Below, piece after piece: positions 1 through 8,100 of a DNA stretch of 21,919 bases; position 1 is the stretch's first letter; each line of letters starts with the position of its first letter. Made by a program: the position numbers and the translations under genes. Location of the stretch: contig JAYMTA010001078.1 of assembly GCA_036897625.1 (NCBI GenBank), forward strand, positions 1 through 21,919, in the 5' to 3' direction. This DNA is from Pelargonium cotyledonis. Lineage: Eukaryota; Streptophyta; Magnoliopsida; Geraniales; Geraniaceae. The notes beneath the pieces are model-generated. The model saw nothing but the letters and a program-made list of their open reading frames with translations, searched no databases and had not been told where the DNA came from.

Positions 1-106
1 CCGAAAATTTTAACGTAATCGGACATATTTGGTTCTCAAAACTGAACAATACATTACCAAGAATGTTCATCAATTCAGAAAAACCATACTGCATATACCA
101 AGTTCT

Positions 107-586
107 TCAATGACGAACTTCACCGTTCACTCCCGCAGTAGCCTGAGCATTAGCATTACCATTACCATGAACATTAGCATTAGCATTGGCATTAGCATTA
201 ATCTTTACACCACCTCCACCGTTGATGCCTCCTCCGCCTCCGGCCGCTGCTCCTCCGCCTCCGGCAGCGCCTCCTCCGGCTCCCTTAGCGCCTCCTTTGA
301 CTCCGACTCCTCCGGCAGCACCTCCTCCACCCTTGACGCCTCCTCCGGCAGCTCCTCCGGGCACACCTTGAGGCTGCTTATTGGCACGTGCGGCATGAGC
401 TTTATGTGCACGGTGGACAGCATGGTGAGCAACATGAGCTGCACCTAAACCGGCTGCGGCGAGGCCTGCGCCCACCACGAGACACTGAAGATCGCGGTCC
501 TCGCCTTTCGGCTTGCTCTCTTCGGTGGCCGGAAGCCTGGCGTGGGCGGAGCAAAAGAGGAGGCTGATGAGCGCAAGAGCTAGCAT
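107..586 (-). CDS. Small secreted glycine/alanine/asparagine-rich protein (159 aa, intronless)
   Basis: One uninterrupted frame starts at the ATG at 586-584 and ends with TGA at 109-107. A stop codon lies two codons upstream in frame, so this is the first possible start. Residues 1-16 (MLALALISLLFCSAHA) form a typical signal peptide with a likely cut before Arg17. A short charged segment follows (PATEESKPKGEDRD), then LVVGAGLAAAGLGAA, a His/Ala-rich stretch (HVAHHAVHRAHKAHAARA, about residues 52-68), a long Gly-rich core with scattered Lys, and an Asn-Ala dipeptide tail ending GEVRH. Plant glycine-rich proteins with signal peptides usually go to the cell wall or apoplast; that localisation is inferred. 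No enzymatic domain is visible. A TATA box at 694-686 fits. The gene resembles the one at 3319-4350 in signal peptide, DRD...LVVG motif and upstream DNA. I do not recognise a named family. Frames on the opposite strand (Pro-rich, Ser-rich) are shadows of the GC-rich repeats. Confidence 0.72.
   Translation of the reverse strand: MLALALISLLFCSAHARLPATEESKPKGEDRDLQCLVVGAGLAAAGLGAAHVAHHAVHRAHKAHAARANKQPQGVPGGAAGGGVKGGGGAAGGVGVKGGAKGAGGGAAGGGGAAAGGGGGINGGGGVKINANANANANVHGNGNANAQATAGVNGEVRH
147..201. repeat. Imperfect hexanucleotide repeat (GCATTA-like) coding Asn-Ala dipeptides
   Basis: About nine 6-bp units (gcatta, with accatt and tggcat variants) sit near the 3' end of the first repeat-protein gene. 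Read on the minus strand they give an alternating Asn-Ala tract with one His-Gly-Asn-Gly interruption. Units of 6 bp keep the frame whatever the copy number, so length changes would be tolerated. Confidence 0.75.
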
Positions 587-685
587 CTTATTATTAGAAG
601 CTATGTTAAATTATTTATTTATTCTGAATGAAAATTGAAATGAAAGCTCAATGCAGACAATGATTTTTTGGTGGGAAGGTTAGGG

Positions 686-694
686 TTTATATAA
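686..694 (-). promoter_or_regulatory. Candidate TATA box of the 107-586 gene
   Basis: On the minus strand this reads TTATATAAA, 100 bp upstream of the ATG. That would place transcription start near 655-665 with a 5' leader of about 75 nt. It is a good consensus match at a sensible distance; no transcript evidence is available here. Confidence 0.55.
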
Positions 695-715
695 TGAAGA
701 AAACATGTTGAAGCT

Positions 716-743
716 AGGTCAAGAGAATGGGTGATGGAGAGAG
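716..743 (-). promoter_or_regulatory. Upstream block shared with the second repeat-protein gene
   Basis: The run AGGTCAAGAGAATG followed by a G-rich gtgatggagagag stretch (plus-strand reading) matches 4435-4462 at nearly every base. It lies 130 bp upstream of this ATG and 85 bp upstream of the other one. An 'acgtttg' a little further out (755-761) also recurs near the second gene (4501-4507). This is either a leftover of gene duplication or a conserved control region; the sequence alone cannot decide. Confidence 0.6.
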
Positions 744-1918
744 GCCTTGTTGCAACGTTTGAACCATATTTAGAATATATTGTCCAATGGATTAATAGTA
801 AATATGCTACTATATTTCGAGCTACATCTCTAAATGTGTATATGTATAAGTTGACTTACTCACTATGTTTTCTTTACATGCATACATACTTAGTAACAAC
901 CAGCCTTAACACATCTAAACATATGTAAGTCGACTAATTATTTAACTATATTTTCACTGCATGCTTCCGTAAAAATGGTCATGCATGAGTTGTGAAACAC
1001 ATCTAAATATATGTAAGTTGAGTCACTCAATTATATTTCCATAGCATGCAGAATGTTAGATGTGAATTGTGATACAGATCGACATAAATGTAAGTAATCC
1101 AATTATTTCTTTATTCTTAGATGGTTAGCTTGAAAAAGCCATCATAAGAGTTGAAATAATTACATTGTTGTTTTACGTCGTATTCCATTCGCCCGTGGAT
1201 TCAATCCAAGCTCGAAAGTAAATAGGGAGCAATGAGAAAAATAATTTAAAACACATAAAGCTAACAAATTGAGTCGTGACTGAGATTTCCACAAAAATAT
1301 TCCTTCACAATTGTTTTACAAAGAAGACAATTAGAGGTGTAGGACAAAAGTCGGAATTGTACAAGAAATCCACAATCGCGACTCCACATCATATATGTAT
1401 AGTCGGGACTTTGCATGGGACTGTACATTTTAGAAAATTGTATGTGTAGATTCGTGACTATGCTGGATTTGGGTTGTAATTTTTGTCATTTGTGGAACAT
1501 ACTATATGTATTTTTTAGCCCATTTTTCGAGAACTTGGGATATTTTACAATTTTAGGCAAACTATACTGTATTACTGTTTTTAGAGAAAGAAAATAGAGA
1601 TTTGCTTGGAGCTAGAAAATTTGAAGAGATCTTAATTATCCTCCTATATATTACATTCCTCTCTTGTAATCTTTCTTTGCTGTTATTTACTTATTTGATG
1701 AGTTCCTTTAAATCTGAGTTTGTTATTGGATATTTGATGTTTTTGAATGAAGTTATGGAAGTTTTTATCCATTTGTGTGTTGATATCTTAGCATGAGCCA
1801 AAACTCATTCTCAGACTCTGACTGAGGAATTTCAATATGCAGCATTTTAGCGAGGAGAACTTGGGCAAGCGGGAAAGATCTTAAAGTCTTGGCGGCTAAA
1901 TTTGATATTGTGTTTTAT
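744..1918. other. Intergenic DNA, no gene seen (contains a degenerate tandem repeat)
   Basis: AT-rich sequence. The only open frames are short and lack domain-like composition, splice context or repeats that would support a gene. The one structured part is the 88-bp-period repeat listed separately. The stretch around 1850-1918 reads as a short coding-like segment (KDLKVLAAKFDIVFY), but it is too short to call. Confidence 0.6.
824..1055. repeat. Degenerate tandem repeat, about 88-bp period, three copies
   Basis: The phrase 'acatct..aaa' followed by 'atatgtaagttgac/agtc', 'actcaatta', 'tatatttccat' and 'gcatgc' recurs starting at 824, 911 and 999, that is at spacings of 87 and 88 bp. A weaker partial fourth copy (acataaatgtaagta) begins near 1081. 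Copies 2 and 3 are more alike than copy 1. It is non-coding and its origin is not evident. Confidence 0.55.
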
Positions 1919-2149
1919 CACTACAAAAAAAAAATTTCAGTCACAAAATGTAATCTGTGACGGAACTGTGACATAATACATATGTCATTATTTGGGTTGT
2001 CATAGAAATGTATGTCACAAATGTGTTTCTGTGACGGAAATTTCTGTCACAAATGTGCATTTGTGACAAAAAATATGAATTTTGTCACAATTTGTGACGG
2101 AACTGTGTCAAAAAAATTTCCGTCACAGTTTGTAATTTTTTTTGTAGTG
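1919..2149. mobile_element. CACTA-type MITE (non-autonomous, 231 bp)
   Basis: The element begins CACTACAAAAAA and ends TTTTTTTGTAGTG, the inverted termini of plant CACTA (En/Spm, CMC) transposons. The next bases at both ends carry the inverted motif GTCACA/TGTGAC several times, as expected for subterminal transposase-binding repeats. No transposase frame is present. The flanking 3-bp target duplication is imperfect (TAT before, TGT after), so either the insertion is old or one side has mutated. An open frame at 2012-2194 runs through it and out of its end, and is not a gene. Confidence 0.85.
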
Positions 2150-2776
2150 TGTAAATGGACAAGCATACGGGTTATGTCCGAGGCCATAATTTAGCTAAAC
2201 TAGTACGAACGGTTTTTGTAAGGCTTGAGCCTCTCCTCTTTAACTTATATATATTGGCTGGTTATAAAAAAACAAAATCTTATTTGTGGAAACATGCATG
2301 ATTCTAGTTTAGGGTTTTGAAGTGTGGGTATGAAATGTTTGTATTTGCATGTTAGCGTTGTTTTCTAGGGTTCATATACTTAATGATTGGGTTTGAATTG
2401 AACAATCTTATCAAATGATTGTTTACGCTTCTTGCATATCAGAAATTTGAGATTTTGTCTTTAAAGGAACTCTAAAAACTTGAATTATTGCTTATATTTT
2501 ATAAGGATGTTTGTGAGATTCACTTTATTCAGTGTTTGTTGGTAAGTTTCATTTCCTTCCACATTTTATTTACAATTGTTAGTTCTTTTATTGCTTTTAT
2601 TTCAAATTGGTTATTAGAGTTTGTGTTAACTGAATCCATTTGAGCTCATGATCTGGTGTAGTCTCTGAGAATCGATAACATGAATTTTTTATGAACTCTA
2701 TATTACGAGGTGTAGATCATATGAAAAATTGAGAATTAAATCAAACAAAAAGATATTTTGGGTGTATAAAAATATT
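2150..2776. other. Intergenic DNA, nothing recognisable
   Basis: AT-rich sequence with no supported open frame, no RNA gene and no clear repeat. Confidence 0.55.
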
Positions 2777-3008
2777 TAGATCTTATGAGGAGGAAAAATG
2801 TACATTTATTGATGTGAATTGATGGAAAAATTTAAATACAAATTAAAGTGGCTCATGCGTTAGCTAAGTCGTCTATTTCTGTATCAGGCACAGTTAAGTG
2901 GATTGGTTTACAACCTCCAATTAATATCTCAAACCTTTTGTTAGCTGATATGCGTTTTGATTAATTTCATATATCATGAGTTTCCTTCAAGAAAAAAAAA
3001 AAAAAAAA
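2777..3008 (+). mobile_element. 5'-truncated LINE: RNase H tail, stop, short 3' end and poly-A
   Basis: From about 2838 the plus strand reads IQIKVAHALAKSSISVSG, then TVKWIGLQPPINISNLLLADMRFD and a stop near 2962. VAHALAK is the usual end of the RNase H domain in the ORF2 of plant LINEs. After a short 3' tail there is a pure run of 17 A (2992-3008), the LINE hallmark. Upstream of the VAHALAK segment the frame is closed. A possible target duplication is gtgta-aaaatatt, just after the poly-A (3013 onward) and at 2763-2777, with a 2-bp length difference; that sets the left edge given here, and it is tentative. The tail itself is well supported; the exact 5' end is not. Confidence 0.65.
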
Positions 3009-3318
3009 GGCAGTGTAAAAATATTCTTCACTAACTATACAAGTGTTATTCACAACCAATGAAATTGTTAATGGACATATATATTCTAAAACAAACAAAA
3101 AACAGGTAATCGACAACTTTTTAATGTTGTAGACAAATAATGTCATGCACTAGTGTATTTTCATCATCTAAATTTTTATATCTATACGAGAATACATGTC
3201 CTCGAAATGAAAATAAATTAAGTCATTTGATGTACAAAACAAAAGAATGAAAAAAGTCTTAGGAATAGCACCCCCTCATTTATACATGTTAGTTTGAAAA
3301 GTACATTGCATCACTGTG
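3009..3318. other. Downstream flank of the second repeat-protein gene
   Basis: AT-rich sequence that probably includes the 3' UTR of the minus-strand gene ending at 3319. The start (ggcagtgtaaaaatatt, then 'ccaatgaaatt') resembles ends of common plant MITEs, but no matching inverted end was found. Confidence 0.35.
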
Positions 3319-4350
3319 TTATGTTCCTGAACCACCATCCGCACCGGAACTAGCACTAGAATCAGCTTCAGCTTCAGCTTCAGCACCAGTTTCAGCATTG
3401 ACACCACTGCTAACACCGCCACTAGGATTGTTATTGGTACTAGTATCACTGCTACCATTACCACTAGAACTACTGTCGACACTAGAATCATTGTTAGGAT
3501 CACCACCTCCTCCATTTTCCGCAGCAGCTACACCTTCACCATCATTGTTAACACCTTCTCCACCACCACCAACACCTCCTTCGTTTTCGGCACTAGCTCC
3601 ACCTCCAGCGCCTTCTCCACCAACAGCTCCATCCCCAGCACCTTCTCCACCACCATTACTAGCACTTTCTCCACCACCACCACCACTGTCTCCACTTGCA
3701 GTACTAGCATCGTTAGCTAAACGTGCATCACGAGCTACACGCGCATCATGAGCTGCACGTGCAACTTTAGCAGCAATTTGTGCAGCTTGTAACCCAGATG
3801 CACCTACTCCTTTTGCGCCTAATTTAGCAGCACCTAACCCTGTTGCACCAGCTGAGCCTAATTTAGCTGCCCCTAATCCTGCCGCACCAGCTGCGCCTAA
3901 TTTAGTTGCACCCAACCCTGCTGCACCAGCTGCACCTAATTTAGCTGCGCCTAACCCTGCTGCACCAGCTGCTCCTAATTTAGCAGCACCTAATCCTGCG
4001 GCACAAGTCGCCCTTATTTGTGACCCCCCCCCCCCTGCCGCCCCCGCTGCTCCAGCTGCACCTAACCCCGTCGCACCAACTACACCTAATCTAGCTGCAC
4101 GTAATCCTGCATGAATTGCGCCTAGCTTAGCAGCACCTAATCCTGCTGCACCCACTGCACCTAATCCCGCAGCACCTGCACCTGCTGCAGCAGTACCAGC
4201 TGCGGCGGTACCAAGTGCCATCGTCCCAACTACAAGTTTTCGACTAGCAACATCTCTGTCAAAACCGTTATCATTAGTAACCTTATTCCTGGCATCAACC
4301 GAGCAAAAAAGAAAGCCAAGAAGCAAAAGAAGAAGCATCTTAGTATTCAT
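3319..4350 (-). CDS. Secreted alanine/glycine-rich repeat protein (343 aa, intronless)
   Basis: A single frame runs from the ATG at 4350-4348 to TAA at 3321-3319. Residues 1-20 are a strong signal peptide (MNTKMLLLLLLGFLFCSVDA), likely cut before Arg21. A linker with FDRD and KLVVG follows, closely like the neighbour gene. Residues 45-115 are Ala/Gly-rich with imperfect GLGAAKLGA units. Residues 117-181 are five near-perfect 13-residue repeats (AAGLGAAKLGAAG). Residues 182-215 are an Ala/Arg/His/Asp segment (AKVARAAHDARVARDARLA), possibly helical. From about 220 to the end there is a Gly/Ser/Asn/Glu-rich low-complexity tail with an AEAEAEAD tract near the end. The body is regular, with Lys spaced every 13 residues, which suggests a structural extracellular protein; function is unknown. 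A 12-C tract at 4024-4035 falls inside the frame. Opposite-strand Pro/Leu-rich frames are shadows. Confidence 0.75.
   Translation of the reverse strand: MNTKMLLLLLLGFLFCSVDARNKVTNDNGFDRDVASRKLVVGTMALGTAAAGTAAAGAGAAGLGAVGAAGLGAAKLGAIHAGLRAARLGVVGATGLGAAGAAGAAGGGGSQIRATCAAGLGAAKLGAAGAAGLGAAKLGAAGAAGLGATKLGAAGAAGLGAAKLGSAGATGLGAAKLGAKGVGASGLQAAQIAAKVARAAHDARVARDARLANDASTASGDSGGGGGESASNGGGEGAGDGAVGGEGAGGGASAENEGGVGGGGEGVNNDGEGVAAAENGGGGDPNNDSSVDSSSSGNGSSDTSTNNNPSGGVSSGVNAETGAEAEAEADSSASSGADGGSGT
3808..4002 (-). repeat. 39-bp in-frame minisatellite, five units
   Basis: Five consecutive 39-bp units each encode a variant of AAGLGAAKLGAAG (residues 117-181 of the gene). Units differ mostly at third positions, with replacements AAK to ATK, AAG to SAG and AAG to ATG, and AKG in the last. 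Weaker relatives extend to residue 61. The third-position differences suggest the units are not freshly copied and that selection may hold the protein pattern. Confidence 0.8.
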
Positions 4351-4434
4351 CCTTTATTCGAACAAAAACGAAAGCTAAATGCAAGCATTGATTCTTGTGA
4401 GATTTGGATGATTTTATTTGATAGAAAATAGTAG

Positions 4435-4462
4435 AGGTCAAGAGAATGAGTGATTGAGAGAA
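4435..4462 (-). promoter_or_regulatory. Upstream block matching the one at 716-743
   Basis: The plus-strand reading AGGTCAAGAGAATG, then agtgattgagagaag, is nearly identical to the block upstream of the first repeat-protein gene. Nearer the ATG, 'gaaagctaaatgca' (4370-4383) also matches 'gaaagctcaatgca' (642-655), so the homology spans most of the 5' flank. No perfect TATA box is present; AAATAAAA on the minus strand near 4412-4419 is the closest candidate. Confidence 0.55.
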
Positions 4463-5168
4463 GTACAAGGATGCGGTTGAGGAGGCCATGCATGAAATCA
4501 AACGTTTGGACTATATTCTTGTTTTGTTTAATGGTAATGCATGGATGATGGAAAAACGTTGTAACTAGTGCAATTTTAGAAAAGTAATGCTCCTACGTAC
4601 ATGCCCCACCCCTCATCACACACACTCATATATCCATTCTAGATTTGTTGTATGTCTGTATCTACGAGATATGTTGTATGTCTATCTACGATGTTTGTTG
4701 GTCGGGAATATCTATAGGTTCAACTTTGAAATCACGAGTGACTAAGCGATTGAAACAAGTTGCTCCAATTATGGTTGGTCATTAAACCATTATAGATAGT
4801 TTAGGAACGGAAATGATATGGCACAATATTAGCGTGCTAAAACTCACATATTTTGTAATCGTAATGTGTTCGTGTCGGGCCTCCAAAACACACATGCATT
4901 ACGCGTTGTGACACCCACAGCACACCATACACACCCAACATCCACAATTAAGGTATAATTTTTTTAGTGAAATTTTCCAACATTAAAAAATGACAAATGT
5001 AAAAGTAAAAGCCAAACAAAATAAAAAAATATCTAAGCCAATTAAAACTATTAAATCTCTTCATCCATCAAGAAATTGAACAGCAATCTATTCACTAATA
5101 ATTTACAAATCTGTAAAATATGTTTGGTTCCTTTAGAGCCTAGAGGGTGGGATTTAAAGAATATGTAT
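4463..5168. other. Spacer between the repeat-protein gene and RAB3GAP1, including the RAB3GAP1 3' UTR
   Basis: No open frame here is supported. A short direct duplication of 'tgttgtatgtct(gt)atctacga' occurs at 4646 and 4672 (26-bp period). The right-hand part next to 5168 should be the 3' UTR of the minus-strand RAB3GAP1 gene; no consensus AATAAA is visible there. Confidence 0.5.
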
Positions 5169-8100
5169 CTAAACAATTGTCCAATCATTTTCATCTGAAC
5201 AATCATGTTTGTCAGTAGGGGATACACCTTCAGACTTGGGAGGCTTCTTTGAGAACAAAGATGATTTACCTTCTAAAAAATTTGCAAATGCTTGACGCCT
5301 CGGCATTGGGTTCTCAACGCCATCCTGCTCCTTCGATGCCTGTTTTTTCGCTTGCCTATCTTTGCCAAAGTTGAGGTTGAGCCTCCCAAACCGACGTTTT
5401 GGCTCCCCAGCAGAGGTGGGTGCTTCCGGCTGTTTCACCATCTTTATGACTTCATCTGGATCGACCACCATTTTCTCCACTGTTTCATACACCTAGAACG
5501 AGAATTAGAACTTGTAAAAATTCAAAATATCAGAGCATTGTACCCTTTTCTCTTAATTGATCCATGGACATGAAAACAGGAAAACAAGGAGTGCTAAGTT
5601 GCAATAACAATTTCATCAATATCTGACAAGTATTATCTAAATGTCTCCAAAATCTTAGAATAGGTTCTATATCTTGACACTAGATATGCAGAATACTTTT
5701 CAGACTATGACATACGAATAGGTTCTCCAAAATCTTAGAATAGGTTCTATATCATATACGAATTTCAAGAAGTATAGTTTAAAAAGAATAACTCTGTATT
5801 GCAATAAAGTGATTTTTACTTTGGCCGGATTCTATTATACCTTCAAATGCCACGGAGCTGATAAAAGATTGTACAGCATATGGCATCATCTCAATGTTAA
5901 TATTACTTTTAGTAGAGCTCATGAAGATTATTAATCCATTAAGTTTGTATATATGGAACAGGTTTGTCGTTTTGGGCCTTACCTGGCAAAGATCGTCAAT
6001 TTTGTCGATCCAAGAGCTCCCTTGATAAGTGGCAATGACGTAGTCCTTGCACTCATAGAACAGCTTTGATAAATTACTATCAGTTGATAGCATAGCCTCA
6101 GCCATCACAAATCCTAAACCAAACTGAAAATTTCACAATATGTGACATCAATAGCATGGTATAATAGGTATACTCCATTAACTTTAAAAATCAAATCCAC
6201 ATAAAAACCACTTGTCTACAAATATATATTAGAAAAAACACTAGCATAAACTTCCAGTTCAATGACCACTAATTAATTTCCAATATTAGTAGAACAAGGA
6301 ACATTGCGTAGAGAGATCAAAATGGTGAACATTGAGGCCTTGCCTCCATAACGAAGTTAATGCTGGTTTGCAATATTTTTCTTTCCTTTATTAAAATAGA
6401 AACCTGTGATGTGAGTCACTATCACAGACAATATTGTATTTCTGAACCAAAAAATTGCTACATAAAAACTAAAAGCTAACACATTTGGCACCTTGAGGAC
6501 GTTCACCTAATGAATAAATACTTATTATGGATAAAAACTAAAAAAATAAGTTGATTGTGATGGGAGAACTGTATCTATTACTAAAATAAACTGTATAATA
6601 TAAATATATGTTTCTGCTTTTTCCTAAATTCTATAGGTAGTGCAAAATTGGCTATTAATTTTAAGCCACAAGTCGATGTATAAAAATATAAGTTTATTGC
6701 ATTTTTATTATAAGACACACAAAGAAAATAAATCATATGTGCACAGATTAAGAACTCACCAAAGAAACAAATAGTTGTTCGAAAAGCTGAGCAGGTGAGA
6801 TGTCCTCTAACATATTTAGGATCCCTTCCCTGCATCATAGATAAGTTTTCATCTGAATGCTATATTTTATGAAATCTAAATGCCTTAACTATTTACATTA
6901 AATTCATTTCAACTTACACAGCCAAGTCATCATCAAAGAGGGGTGCCTGTTTAACAGCTGGTAGTGGTTTCGATGTTTCCCACAGTTCAAGCCACAAATT
7001 ACCTAACACATTTCCAGATAAGTATTACAATTAGAAGATCATTCCCATGAATTCATAAATTTCAAATTAGGCTAATAACAAAGAAACTAGAATATATCAT
7101 ACGGTAATTCAATATATATATAAAAACCAATAAAACAATAAATCAAAATAGGACTATTATTTTCTATCATCATTTTAAATATACTCAAAGATTAACACTT
7201 GGTAACACAAGTTAAAATCGAATAAGTATGATTAGATATTTTTCCTATAATAGACCATAATTCTTTAACCCAATGACATAGTAATTTATATTCGCAATAT
7301 ATGTAGAAGTGAAGAACATGACAAACAAGGTTATTGAAAATTTATAATCACCCAATTTATGGTTGTTCAAGTCGGGGTAATAAGTCTCACATTGGATATA
7401 TACAAAAAAAAATGAGGTACATATAATGTGCAATTGAAACTCTACCAAAAAGATTGACTTTTTAGTAGTGGAAGTCTAACCCATTATAGTAGTCCAATTA
7501 TTGAAATTTAACATGGTACTAGAGCTGGTTTTGATCCAGCCCTGGGCCCGTTTATGTTGTCTTGGACATGTCTGCAGCAGCTCACGTGAGGGAGAGTGCC
7601 GATTTAAAAAGTCCCCTAATTGTGCACTTGTCGAGCCCGCCGATGAAAAGAAACATGTGAGACTTTGATGTGAGGGGGCCGGGCGTTAAAGTGAGTGAAA
7701 TAAGATCCACATTTGATAAATATGAAAGAAATGATCTGCATATAATGGTGCAAGTGAAATAATACAAATAATGTTGACATTTTAGTAGTGGAAGCCCATA
7801 CCATTATAGTCCAATTATTGAAATTTAACCATGGCGATAATGATGATGAAGGGAAACTCTTAAAACTAAGAAATTGGAGGAAGACTCATTTTATATTAAG
7901 GCATTAAGCTCAGGTTTACTGTAAATCTGGGGGTTGATCACAAGATGAAACCACAGAGCAATTACAGAATACAAAGGGAATTTTAACAAATTTTCAAGAT
8001 GAAGCACCAACATGTCTGAATTGAATTTCTAGAAAAAAAATATCACACAGAAATTCCAAATCTTAAAAGATGCTAAAACCATTCAATTACAGTCGCCAAA

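Noticed and set aside
186-448. Pro-rich and Ser-rich open frames on the plus strand
   Set aside because: They are the complement of the Gly-rich repeat gene; the composition is forced by GC-rich triplets, and there is no signal peptide or own promoter.
1850-2200. Coding-like segment (KDLKVLAAKFDIVFY) that could continue as VNGQAYG beyond the CACTA MITE, vaguely like a Rossmann-fold protein
   Set aside because: About 20 residues only, with stops soon after and no neighbouring exon; the resemblance is too weak to call a disrupted gene.
3398-3751. 117-residue Pro/Leu/Ser-rich frame on the plus strand
   Set aside because: Shadow of the Gly/Ser-rich tail of the minus-strand gene.
7582-7804. Two short minus-strand frames
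   Set aside because: They fall inside the TRIM and are by-products of its sequence.
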